DNA from: Stachybotrys elegans
Lineage: Eukaryota > Ascomycota > Sordariomycetes > Hypocreales > Stachybotryaceae
Length of the DNA stretch: 64,000 nucleotides
NCBI GenBank assembly: GCA_020746835.1
Contig: JAGPNK010000008.1
Coordinates: forward strand, 1,364,001-1,428,000
Direction of reading: 5' to 3'
The translations under genes were made by a program, and so were the position numbers. A model generated the notes under the pieces. The model did not search any database, was not told where the DNA came from, and saw only the letters and a program-made list of their open reading frames with translations. Below, piece after piece: positions 21,343 to 32,036 of the stretch; position 1 is the first letter of the stretch; the number at the start of each line of letters is the position of its first letter.

Positions 21343-22461
21343 CTACAGGTACGCCCGCAGGAACTCGACCAGCGCCATCATGGCCATGGCCTGCCCATAC
21401 GGCATGCTCGTCCGCGGAATGTCCTTGTAGTGCTGCAGGTCGTGGCCCATGCCCGTGCCAAACGACGTGTTGAGCAGCTCCCCCTCCGGGCTGATGTTGT
21501 CCAGCACCGCCTGCACCGCCTTGACCGCCACCGACGAGTACTCCTTGCCAATGTACTTCTTGCGCTCCGCCTTGAGCAGCCCGTACGCGAAGCCCGCCGT
21601 CGCGCTCGCCTCGACGTACGAGCCCTCCTCCTCGGGCACGTCCAGCAGCGTCCGCCACAGCCCGCTCGGCGCCTGCAGCCTGGCCAGCGCCGCCGACTGG
21701 CTCGCCAGCGTGCTGATGAGGTGCTGCCGCAAGGGGTCCTCGGGCGCCAGGTCCAGCAGCTCGATGAACTCGGGTATCACAATCGTCACCCACGCGTTGC
21801 CCCGCGCCCACCGCGCGTCCGCAAAGTTGTGCCCGCCCTCCTTGAACGTCCACCCGTGGAAGAAGAGGCCCGACTTGGCGTTGAACAGGTACTGGATGTG
21901 CAGCAGGAACTGCCGCTTCGCCTCGGCCACGTAGTGCGGCCGCTTGAGCACCAGCCCAATCTTGGCCAGCGGCATCACCGTCATCATCAGCGTGTCGTCC
22001 CACAGCTGCTCCTCGTTGACGTCCAGGTACGTAATGTGCTGCATCCCGCCGTGCGTCGTCCGCGGCAGGTCGTGGTACGCCCACTCGGCCCAGCTGTCAA
22101 GCCACGCCAGGTACGTAGGGTTGCCCGTCTTCTCGTACACGTAGGCGAGCGTCAGGAACACGGCCATGGTGTTGATGTTCTTGCCCTTGTGGCCCTCGCG
22201 GAACCGGTCCTGGAACCACTTCTCAATGATGGCCAGGCACTCGCCATCCCCCGTCAGCTCATAGTACTTCCAGATCCCGTACAGGCCGATGCCGTGCGTC
22301 CACTCCCAGTCGTTCCACCCCTTTGTGTCGATGATCTGCCCGTCCGCGAGCGTCATGAGAAACTCGCCCGTCGTGTCCTTGATGTTGACCAGCTCATGGA
22401 TGAGCAGCTTGATCTGCTTGTGGACATGGTCCGAAGCGATTCCCGAGACGTGAGTCGGCAT
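21343..22461 (-). CDS. GH105 unsaturated rhamnogalacturonyl hydrolase
   Basis: Single exon of 372 residues, typical for GH105 (YteR/YesR family). The NDWEWTHGIGLYGIW block (~50-64), KGKNINTMAVFLTLAYVYE (~92-110) and QLWDDTLMMTVMPLAKIG are conserved (alpha/alpha)6-barrel elements; the aspartate in WDD (155/156) corresponds to the catalytic Asp. The block ARWARGNAWV and the end PYGQAMAMMALVEFL also fit. There is no signal peptide, so it should act in the cytosol, removing the unsaturated galacturonate left by lyases on rhamnogalacturonan oligomers. Codon use is very GC3-rich, which creates a 395-codon antisense open frame that I treat as a shadow. It complements the extracellular GH28 enzyme. 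Confidence 0.93.
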   Translation of the reverse strand: MPTHVSGIASDHVHKQIKLLIHELVNIKDTTGEFLMTLADGQIIDTKGWNDWEWTHGIGLYGIWKYYELTGDGECLAIIEKWFQDRFREGHKGKNINTMAVFLTLAYVYEKTGNPTYLAWLDSWAEWAYHDLPRTTHGGMQHITYLDVNEEQLWDDTLMMTVMPLAKIGLVLKRPHYVAEAKRQFLLHIQYLFNAKSGLFFHGWTFKEGGHNFADARWARGNAWVTIVIPEFIELLDLAPEDPLRQHLISTLASQSAALARLQAPSGLWRTLLDVPEEEGSYVEASATAGFAYGLLKAERKKYIGKEYSSVAVKAVQAVLDNISPEGELLNTSFGTGMGHDLQHYKDIPRTSMPYGQAMAMMALVEFLRAYL

Positions 22462-23003
22462 TGTAGGGGGCCTTCCTTGGTGTCTTGAAGGAGGAGACAG
22501 GGGTCTGCGGTCGGGAGGAGGAGATAGGTTGGCTGTGTCTGTCTATGGCTAAATGCTCGGAGACAGACAACCTGGTGCCGTCGGAGCACGAGAAGTTCAG
22601 GCCAAATATCATCGAGCGCTGCAACGCGGGGCAGGACCCTTTGACCCCCTCTCGGCGTCCCCTAACCCGAAGCCATGGACGCTCACGACGAATGATGCCC
22701 CGCATCTACCACAGCTTCGGTTCAGTTCGGCTAACAGAGACTGCTCTACTCCTCCACGCCAATTGTTTCTCCACACGACGCATCGTCGTTGCGCTCTCCC
22801 GCACGTGATGGGAATAGCAATGTTGGCCGGGCAAGCTTTACCGAGCGATAACACACGCGGTCGGTCTTCAGGGACCGAGACAGGGATCCGGACAGCCTCA
22901 ACCTCAATTACAGCTTTACCTCCACAATGCTACCCTGGAGCCATACGTGAAAACCTGCCAACCTCTGAAGATGCGTGTTGGATTAAAGTAATACTCGTCT
23001 TGA
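22462..23003. other. intergenic, no gene seen
   Basis: Upstream region of GH105 and downstream region of the HET gene. Open frames here lack protein-like sequence. Confidence 0.45.
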
Positions 23004-24686
23004 CTAATGCCGCCGCCGCAGGAGACACTCCTCCGACTCGCAGCCAGGCACAATTAAAACTTCTTCTTGTAGGGCCGCATCATCCCTGTCAGTAATGGTG
23101 ACAACGAGGTGATTCTTGACTTCGTCCAGCCAGTCCATCAGCACACGCTTCTCGGAAACTGGGGCGAAAGCCATGCCCATAAGAGCACAGCCCTTGCTGT
23201 CCAGCTCGCCTATCATCTCTACTCGCTCAGGAGAGCATCCGTATACCAATCGCGGCGTATACAGGGCACGCAGGCTGCTGAGATCTGGTCCACACCAACT
23301 TCGGAGGCCGCCAAACCGTACACCTCGCTCCGTCATGTCCTCATCTGGGCATAATTGGTTGAGCACCGTGTGATGTTCGTGCATCGATCGGTCGTCTACA
23401 ATATAGCCGCATTGGCCCTGCAGCTCCTCCTCTCTCCAGGACGAGACGGCGAACTCATGAGCGTTTTTTATAGAATCGACGAATACCCAGACGGAAACAT
23501 CTTTGCGCGCCATCTCGAAGCTGTAACCAAGCTGGACCAGGTAACTGTGATAGTGAGACGTAAAAATAGCCTTGATATCGCTATTCGTCATGTTCAGCCC
23601 TTGGTAAAGGGTGACGAGGAAATCTCTTTCAGCGCTGTGGGCGCCATCTAATTTCGGGTGGGTTGTAGTAGCAACAAAGTCCAGCACTTCGAGGAACATT
23701 TGGGCCTTGGACGAATTATAGTCGACACGCAGCGAGAGGCCTTGGTCCATCAAGCCTCGGAACGCATACACACAGTCATGGAAATCCGTGCAGGCCGAGT
23801 CTTTGAACCTGTCCAGCAACATAGGAAGCTGGTTCTGTTTGGAGCGTCTGGAGCTATACAAAGCCAGCACGTTGGCACAGTGCTGCTTTCGCTCGTCAAG
23901 CCTGTGCCATTTAAAGAAGCAGGACTCGGTCTCTCCTTGCTGCGGCTCCGAGATGCCCTCTTTCGAAGAAGTACAGGATTGCAAACAAGTCATGGCATGT
24001 GTATGGAGTGAGCTATAGTCGATCAAGGCGTCGATGGCTGCGAGAAAGACGAAGACGCCAACAGACGCCTGACCGCAGCACAGAATGGCGCTTCTTGGCA
24101 TCAATATCTCCTGCTTGACCCAGCGGCGCGTCCAAATCGCAGCACTGCACGCTTCAAAGAGCGAGGTGCACTCGGCCGATGTCATGTGGCGGAACACGGC
24201 CTGCCCCGACGTCACGCCGATAGATGTCGTGTCAGGCGCGAAGCTATCGTCTAATCGCCTGATTGCGCTCTCCAAGGTCGGCGAGCTGTGGTCGAGGAGG
24301 ACCATGACGTGCTTGGCCTTGTTGTAAATCTCCCTCATCAGCTCGACCTGGGCGTTGCGTTCGTCGACGTCGGACTGGTTGATGCATATTGAGTCGATCC
24401 ACAGGTTCGCAAGTCGTTGACGGCGAGCATCCCGCAGGAAGCCGTAGACGTTGGACCGCACCCGGAAAGGGGCTCCGTTGATCGTTATCTCCCGTGTTGC
24501 TGGCTCAGTTCCCCATACATAGGACAAGCAAGTCCAGCCCGCTTCGGGTGCATCTGTATAGTTTTCGAGAGTGCATGAGAGGGGCTCCGAGTCTTTCCCC
24601 GCCAGGGGCTGGAAGATGCGGAGGGGAAAGGCCCCCGGCTCTAGCGGTTTGTACGGGAAGCCCTGGTTATCGACAATGGGTGCCAT
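23004..24686 (-). CDS. HET-domain (heterokaryon incompatibility) protein
   Basis: Single exon, 560 residues from the ATG at 24686 (the longer open frame starts with GTG and is not used). The HET domain spans about residues 50-200, with the diagnostic LSYVWG, the LWIDSICINQSDVDERNAQ block and the following YNKAKHVMVLL. The rest is not recognised and there are no WD, NACHT or ankyrin repeats. HET-domain proteins induce cell death when non-self alleles meet in a fused cell; most genome copies have no demonstrated partner. No signal peptide or membrane segment is seen. High family certainty; a role in incompatibility is inferred. Confidence 0.92.
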   Translation of the reverse strand: MAPIVDNQGFPYKPLEPGAFPLRIFQPLAGKDSEPLSCTLENYTDAPEAGWTCLSYVWGTEPATREITINGAPFRVRSNVYGFLRDARRQRLANLWIDSICINQSDVDERNAQVELMREIYNKAKHVMVLLDHSSPTLESAIRRLDDSFAPDTTSIGVTSGQAVFRHMTSAECTSLFEACSAAIWTRRWVKQEILMPRSAILCCGQASVGVFVFLAAIDALIDYSSLHTHAMTCLQSCTSSKEGISEPQQGETESCFFKWHRLDERKQHCANVLALYSSRRSKQNQLPMLLDRFKDSACTDFHDCVYAFRGLMDQGLSLRVDYNSSKAQMFLEVLDFVATTTHPKLDGAHSAERDFLVTLYQGLNMTNSDIKAIFTSHYHSYLVQLGYSFEMARKDVSVWVFVDSIKNAHEFAVSSWREEELQGQCGYIVDDRSMHEHHTVLNQLCPDEDMTERGVRFGGLRSWCGPDLSSLRALYTPRLVYGCSPERVEMIGELDSKGCALMGMAFAPVSEKRVLMDWLDEVKNHLVVTITDRDDAALQEEVLIVPGCESEECLLRRRH

Positions 24687-26934
24687 GACTCGTTGGATCC
24701 CCCGCGGTTGTGATACTTCCCATAAGCGGGGCTTGAGCACTTGTATCTACATCTTGATGAGTAGGAAGGATTCAGCACAGAAGGCCATGGTGGGGCAGCA
24801 CCAAGCGAGAGAGGCCAAGGATCCGACCTGCTCCGTTGGGCTGCTATATGGTGGGGAGTGGGTGGAAGGATTCAGATAGCATGGCCAGCATTCTTACAGA
24901 TTCAGCATGATCAACTCGTGATCTGGGATTGCAGGATCAGTATATATGCCAGTCTCCGAAAAATATCCCCCTTTCCGTGGAATCTACTGCGGACAAAACC
25001 TGACCCCTGAGAAACGGAACTTGTCCTGGTGTTTCCAACACTACAGTAACAGACCGAAGCCATCTTCGGTCGTAAGGAATTCGCTGGATGTAATTTCCGA
25101 TAGAGGCGAAAGCCTCCGAAGGGCCAAGGTCGCACCATTTCCCGTCTGCCAACCCCTGGGCGGAAATTGCATCATGGTCTACTTCGATTCGGGAGATATT
25201 TCTATCGACATTCAACTGCCGGCAACGCCAAAAAACGCGGCGCAATAAATAGGAATCCCATCTGGTATGGTATGTTCGACAAATGCCTCGATTCGGGTCT
25301 AGCCTTGGTGATGTCATCTGACAAGACGTTTCCCCTTTGGATGGTCCGTTTCCCAGCCATATGTTGGACCTGACCAGCCTCAACGTATGCCTCGAATCGA
25401 ACAATGCAATGCCTGTCCACCCAGAGGGCACTGCAAAGACGAGAAACCACCTCACCGCCGGTCTTGGCCGCACCGACCACGCGCGCCACCACAGTATCTG
25501 TCATACTTACATACGCTTCCAAGCAAAAGGTCGCACAACAGTCTCCACACATATGCAAAATGTGCCCCAAACAGGCAATCCTCATAAGCCCGCAGGATTA
25601 CGCCGGTAGCCTTACAGCCCTACCTGCGGGTCCTCCTCATCTCAACAAGAAGCAAGAGGCATTGGCTTATCTCGCAAAGCACCTTTGCCCCAAGAGGGAA
25701 AGACGGACCTCCACGGGGGCTTCTCTGAGGCCTGTCAAGCTGAACATGCCCTGCCTGCCATGTGGGCTTTTTCTCTTTTAGCTCTTCCACCTCGCTTCCG
25801 TACCTTGGGGAAAGGGCTGCAGGCCCGTCGAGGCAGAGGGGAATCTGTGCCACACCCTTCTCATCCAAGTGACTCAGCCCGAGACCAATCATCTTTGAGA
25901 ACCGGCTGTGCTATAACAGATCCGGTTACAACATGGCATCCGGCTGTGCAGGCACAGACGTGCATCATTTCAGCATCGCAAGGGGGTTCCTCGACTTTGC
26001 TCCACGCCCGCATTCCGCCACGCTTCCCCGTGAGAAGGGACCAGACAACCGGATCAGCCCCCCTGTCTTTCCTCACATAGCATCAGTGGCTTCTATTCTG
26101 CTCGGCTAGACCAAGCCGTTCTGGGGCCCATTTTCCAAGTCTATGGTTCCACGAGCCAGGCGTTTCAGGCAGTATTGTGCCTGACCCTATTTCTCACGTG
26201 CGTATCAGCAACGATGCTCCGGCCCTCTGAGATCATATCTGACCACCCGGGAGACTCGTGCGCAGAGACTGGGATGCTTCCAGACCGCGACTAAAGCCGA
26301 CCAAGCTGGCTGAATAGCATGCGGCTCAACCGAACCCCAGTCGTAGGATCCCGTTCCGCCAACTGACATTCCTAATGTCGCCTGCCAATCACGCGTCCTC
26401 CTGCCGCACATCCATAGCAACAGGAAGATATGCCTGTCTATTTTTGTACTGCCTATGGGTCCCATCCTCTCCTGAAGCCGTACACTTTTGGCTTTAATGG
26501 GTCTGATATCCAGAGCCATGTGGCCAATAACTTGCACAAGGCCGGTGAACCCACCCTCCTTAGCTGCCTGAACGTTCTCAACTTGACGTCGACAAGTGCA
26601 CTTGGCCTCTCTTCATATGACTGCAATTGGAAGTTTATGGTGTTTTGAGGTATATCGGAATATTTGGCTCTGCCTATCCGTGCCTGACGGCAGGCAGCAA
26701 GGGAGCTTCGACCCGGCGGACCAGATGCATGACGCATCTTTGGCATCGCTTCCTTGCGGCTTCGTGCTTGTGGTTTATATATGTTGGTTTATCTCTTGTT
26801 GTCCAACACTATCTACCATCACCACATCGCTCCAATATCCTCAATACCAGCTTCTCCGTGCCGGCACAAAATCAACACCCAATTTCGACCACCAGTCCTA
26901 CAAACTGCATCACTCTATTCTCGATACCTCAAAC
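24687..26934. other. gene-poor interval with uninterpreted open frames
   Basis: Long overlapping frames occur on both strands (178 codons minus at 24937-25473, 100 codons plus at 24946-25248, 131 codons plus at 25685-26080), but none has a recognised domain, clear promoter or splice support. They may be unknown genes or chance. A TTATATAT at about 26774-26781 is the likely TATA box of the next gene. Confidence 0.4.
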
Positions 26935-27500
26935 ATGGCTCGCAGCTCTCGATCAAGTGGATCTTCCCATGTACGCCCGTCCTTGCTGCGTGGATCTTCA
27001 GTGTTATTGACTAACCTTCCTAGCAATCTACGGATCAGCTAATCCGTTCCCTACGCCATCACACAGTCAACACCCTCACCGGCCTTTGCCGCATTGAGCG
27101 CATTGCGGCAACCTCCAGCAACGTCCGACTCTTTCAAGAACCCATGACCGAAGCCTGGACCTACTACGTCACGAGCAATCAGTTCCTCACCGAGCTCCGC
27201 GGTCTCACCCGTTCATATCCCTTCTGCAGCGAAATCGTCACGGATGCGTGGGCTCGCGTGGCTGCAGATCCCGAGAGTGATCGGAGCTGGAATCTTCCCT
27301 GGATGTGCCTCGTCAAGATGACCGAGGACGGGCTTGTGGGAGCATATGCGGCCGTCGAGGCTGCGAAGCCTGAGATGTGGGGGAGAGCTCAGCCTTCTGC
27401 TGAAGATGTCGCCCAGCTCGCGGCTTGCTTCGAATACGAGTGGAACACTGCTATCGAAACCATGCTGAGGCATTGGGAGTCCCCGCCAACATGGTTCTGA
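26935..27500 (+). CDS. small hypothetical protein
   Basis: Two exons, 26935-26970 and 27024-27500, 170 residues. The 12-codon Ser/Arg-rich first exon joins after a 53-nt intron to a frame opening with an evenly amphipathic, helical sequence (LIRSLRHHTVNTLTGLCRI). There is no signal peptide or membrane segment. No known domain was recognised; the even codon pattern, TATA box and clean splice sites support a real gene. The function is unknown. Confidence 0.65.
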
Positions 27501-27838
27501 GTGTCACGATTGGGATATATGGTTTTTACATGATTGGGAAAGGGGATCCGGCGTCGAAGGATAGCCTGGGGCTAAAGCATGAAGCGTCGGTATCTTCTTA
27601 TGGGTTCTTATGGGTTCGCATTTGCTTTTTGTTGGTTCTTCATAGACAAAGTGTCCTGGATGGCGCTTACACAACTTGTATTCTACTGTACTCACACAAG
27701 ATAGATCGATGTCTGCATTAGACAATGTCATTCACTCAGCAAAGTCAAAACATGGGGGACATGATGTCATAGTTCTCATTTAAAACTATTTCCGGCGATA
27801 TAGCAGAGTGGAGAGGCTCTGGGAAATGCCATCAATCC
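27501..27838. other. convergent 3' flanks
   Basis: Between the stops of the hypothetical gene and the metalloprotease gene. No gene or RNA was recognised. Confidence 0.45.
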
Positions 27839-28414
27839 TTACATGCCGTCCGTAAGCATAGCCTCAACCAGCTGAACATGACGGTTCGCGTTCGTCTCTG
27901 ACCATTCATTATCGTAGTTCAAGCCATATCTAGCTTTCATTAGTCGGTGCATCAAATGCGTTTTGCGCATCACTTACGGCCAGAAGTGGCTGCCACCGCA
28001 GTTGATGCGAGCTCCAGCACCGTCAAATGACTGCAGCAGACGGGTGGCAGTGGGCCAGTTGTTGGCAGCGCAGCGGTCGTTGAAGGTCTGCGTCGTGCCG
28101 ACGCCCAGGGTGTGCGAGATCTCGTGCATGGCGGTACGCTCCGTCATGTAAGCGCGGTTGGTGCCGAAACGCAGGTCACCGTTGTAGCTGGCCTCGGCGG
28201 TGGGAACGCCGGGGGCGTAGTAGACTCGAATCGTCTTGTTCGCGTCGGAGAAGCGGTGGTAGCGGGCTACGGCGAGGCGCATGGCGGCTTCGATGCGGTT
28301 ATAGGCATCCAGCTGGTCGGCCGTGGGGTTGGAGGCGCGCTGGAGGGACCAGTTGAGAGTGGCCGAGGCCGAGGAGGCGCAGGCCAGGACGGCCGTGAAG
28401 ATGGAGAAGCGCAT
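27839..28414 (-). CDS. secreted zincin-type metalloprotease-like protein
   Basis: Two exons, 28414-27978 and 27929-27839, 175 residues, joined across a 48-nt intron with a GTAAGT donor. A signal peptide covers residues 1 to about 18. The zinc site HEISHTLGVG (His97, Glu98, His101, Gly104) is complete and has the extended HExxHxxG form of metzincin-like families; the third ligand expected two or three residues after the Gly is not an obvious His, but Thr/Gln follow, which is unusual. The length is short for an active protease. A histidine occurs late (GSHFWP). It is probably exported and could act on host or environmental proteins. The TATATAAA-type box on the minus strand at about 28521-28529 is well placed. 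Confidence 0.75.
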
Positions 28415-30235
28415 TTTTGGGGATTGAGGTTTGGCGTGCAAAGAGGTGCGGCTCAGTACTCACAATGGCTGGTTTCCCACGTCCTTGACCGTGGCAGCTC
28501 CATGACTGGGGAGTCCGGACTTTATATAGACGACGCGGGAGGGAAGTGATCATGCTATCGGCGCATGGTGGCCCGCCGTGCTAAGCGTAGCTATCCCAAA
28601 TCTTGGCCTCCATAAACATGCATTGCCAATATCCGCTAAATGAAACGCTCCAATCCGTGCTTTGTCCACAAAACACCTTCCAAAGAGCGCCGGAGCACCC
28701 CAGTCCGAGTCCACTTCTACTGTGGCATTGGGCACAATAACAATGATAGTATACATCCACTTGCGGGCAAGTCCTCGTGATAAGAGGCTCGGAAAAAATT
28801 ACCCGCCTATATCCCTACATCTAATAAATAACAAACTAACTATGTTATGCTAATGACAAGTTCGGGGCGCGCTCAAGGGGTGGTAGCCGTGCTAGTCACT
28901 CTCCTGCTCAATTGGGCAGGCACAGGACTTTGATGCGGGCGGTTACTGTTGACTATTTTACTCAATGCCAAGCTAGGATCTACAATCATTGCTTCTGCAT
29001 TAGCCCAATCTCCCGTTGATAGGACGGTTGAGTTGCCTGTTTAGGTAGGTCAGCAACCACGTTGTGGTATCTGCCGGCGAACAAAAAGCAATAGTCGTGC
29101 GTCTTGATAGCAACACGAGATTTATGCCGGCACTACTGCTAAGCGGCCGTATGCCATGGGCAGGACTGAGTCATTCACGTGGAGTTGGGGACAAATGGAA
29201 ACTCCCACCTGGCTAACAAGTCTCCCGTGTCATAAGGCAACTTCAAGTCTCTGGTTCTATTGGGCAGTGAACTCATGCATCAACAACAAGAGTAGTGGAA
29301 GGGTTGAGTCTACGCCGTTGCCTTCATGGCTTCTCCTTTGAACATACTTATGATTGGGGCTTCTGGAGGCCCTCCGGTGCCACCTGGGGGTTGAAGATAC
29401 ATGCCATCTCCATGACTGCCGATTCGCAATTAATATCGTCTAACTTTCATGACAAGTTGATAACCCGACTCGAGGAAACGCGCCAATGAGGAAATGCAGA
29501 TGTTGGGGAGAATGACTCGAGAAGACATGAAATCCACTTGCCAACTTCGGTTCACACGTGTGCTACCCTTGTCGTGCCTTGCAGATCATTTGTTGATGGG
29601 TAGCAACCCATAGAATGCATACGGTGGGTGGCTAGTACAATACTGTAGCTTCGCGGGGCTAACAGCTGTGTTGCGAGGGACCTGGTCATCAGGGAGATCA
29701 TGAGAGTGCCGCCTCACCTGATACGACTACCTGTAGCCAATAGAGCCTTTTCGAATACCCATTGAGGTGTTGGACGAGTCTCTGAATCAATCGTCTCTGA
29801 GCTCTGGATTGTGGGATTAAAAGAAAGGATAGGTCGCGTAGATTATGTTACAATAGAACGCCGTCTACAGTACGTGTCTCATCACGAATTTTGGATGGTA
29901 TATGCGTTGCAAATCCTTGCCTTGTACGGGATTGTAGCCGAGTTGTCATCCATCAAGTAAAGAAGCTCAAGGTGCAAGCCAAAGAACCAACATTTAACCT
30001 GTTAGGTTCGCCAGGAGGCCACTCCAAGAGCACGCCATGACTCAGGAGAGGGTCACGGCACTGGTTTGGTCGCAAATAGAAATAGCTTTCCGTCTAATGC
30101 TAGTGTCGGGTGATATTATACCGACCAACCTATGATATCTATCAATGTAGCCCCGAACGCCGGTGATGCTTAATCCATGCCCCAAAAGTGACTGGTAATA
30201 ATGTCTAGGAGTAAGAGGAAAGGGAAGAAAATTGA
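28415..30235. other. long intergenic region, no gene seen
   Basis: About 1.8 kb with only short, unremarkable frames. It includes the metalloprotease promoter and the downstream flank of the MFS gene. Nothing else was recognised. Confidence 0.4.
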
Positions 30236-32036
30236 TTAGAAGTCCAGAGGGTACTTCGCACGGATGCTTGGTCCCCAGATGCGGAACACCAAGGGTATGG
30301 GAATCAAGACCAGACTGATAAAAGCCAGAACGCTGTTGCCCCAGCCCCAGCCAAGGTCTTGGTACATTGTAAGCCCAGCAAGTGGCAGTAGGGCTCCAAG
30401 CAGGGATCGGAAGACGGTCAGAGCCGCGATGACTGACGCGGCGTATGTGACGTATGTGTCAACAAGGTATGTTTGAGCGCACATCTGAATAGGTTAGCAA
30501 ATGTCGTGGAGGATCCGAGCCCGAGGGTCTACTTACCATGGAGCCAATGAGACCAAAGCAGAACAAGCTGACACCCAACATGGGCACGATCCAGTGAGTG
30601 TTGGCTTCCGTGGCCCATCCGTACCAGAAGAGGCCTGCCGTGACACAAACACCGCTACCCAGCGTCATCCAGTGCGGCAAGCGATCCTCGGGCGTGGGTG
30701 CTCGTCCTTCCGCCTGAACCTGCTGAATGATCTTGTCGGAGAAAGCTCCGAAGACGGCCACGCCAATCAGCATTCCGATTCCTGTAGGGAGATATGCGAG
30801 ACCGACGGTGCCTGTGTTGAAGCCGTACTGCTGGGAAAAGACGAAGGTGAAGGTGCTGAACATGAGGTAGAGCACACCGTAAGACACGGCGGCGTACAAG
30901 GCGAGGACGGTGATGGGGAGAAGCCTAATAAGCATCTTCATGGGACGGGCGATTGCTCGCTGAATGTGCTGAGTTTGCGTCTTTCCTCGATCCTCCAATA
31001 CGCTGTAGAGGTCCGGGTTTCCAGTCTCCTTCCTCAGTCGCTTGGCCTTGGCGGCGAGAATAGTCGGCGCATACGTCTCGTCAAGAACGAAGAATGCGGC
31101 AACGGTAATGACGCCGCCCTACACCGGTCAGTCAATGCGCCAGACCTGACCAAGGTAGGCTTCGACTTACAGCAATCACTGAGACCCAAAACACCCAGTG
31201 CCAGTTCAGATATTGGACAATGTAGCCTCCAGCGACGGGACCAAAACAAGGACCCAGGAGGGGTCCAACAGCCCACACTGCAATGGCCCTTCCTCGTTTC
31301 TCAATCGGGAACATGTCGGCGATGGTGCCGCTTCCGTTGGTGAGGGGCGTCGATCCCGCAGTACCGGTGAGCAAGCGGAAGATGATGAGCATGGGGATGT
31401 TGGTGCTGAGAGCGGTGCCGACGGCAAAGACGATGAAGACGACGTTGCAGATGTGGTAAATAATGACACGTCCGTACAGCTCGCTCATGGGGGCAAAGAC
31501 GAGGGGTCCAAAGGCGAAACCCATGATGTAGACAGAGACAATGAATGTGGCGATGTTGATGTTTGTCGATTCCATGTCGCGCATAATGCTGGGCACACCT
31601 GGCGCAACCATAGAGGAGCCCTATCACCAAGTTAGCAGTCAGCATCTCGAAAGAGCCTCTAGATGCGGCTGCTCGACGCTACGGCGGGCAACTAACCAGG
31701 GGTCTGACATTGGAATTAGCGTCACAGTACTATCAGGAGCAAGAACAAAGGCAGAGGCAAGGGGAAAACTCACGTTAGAAGCGTCAAAACAGAAACGGCC
31801 ATGACGTTGAGCCACTTCTTGGACTCGGACCAGTTCATGGGGTTTTGGGGGTCATCGGGGCCATCCCATCCCACGGCATTGGGGTCGCTATCATCGAGCG
31901 CCTCTTGAGGGATCTTCTCGCCCGACTCTTCATCGCCCCTGAGCGTGGCCACGCCATCGGTGTCCTCTGGGGATTCCAGTGGGGAGATGTTCTTCACGTC
32001 GAGCCTGTCCGCTCGTGGTTCTGTTGCGCTCGCCAT
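30236..32036 (-). CDS. MFS drug:H+ antiporter-like transporter with a 7-nt exon
   Basis: Five exons: 32036-31774, 31703-31697, 31620-31171, 31118-30537 and 30484-30236; 516 residues. The second exon is only 7 nt (ACCCCTG) and is required to join the LTLLT end of exon 1 to GSSMVAPGVPSIM of exon 3, giving the conserved helix-1 sequence TPLGSSMVAPG. Family motifs include the intro GWDGPDDPQNPMNWSESKKW, PMSELYGRVIIY, and DETYAPTILAAK, typical of DHA1 drug:H+ antiporters, plus 12 predicted helices. Without the microexon the frame fails, so automated gene models are likely to be wrong here. Likely plasma-membrane efflux of a xenobiotic or metabolite; substrate unknown. Confidence 0.85.

Noticed and set aside
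21301..22488. 395-codon plus-strand open frame and a 253-codon minus frame across the GH105 gene
   Set aside because: Both are shadows caused by the very GC-rich third positions of the GH105 gene, which has clear family motifs in its own frame.
27795..27840. tatagcagagtgg-like sequence resembling a tRNA A-box
   Set aside because: No matching B-box or acceptor stem could be built; it lies in a convergent 3' flank.
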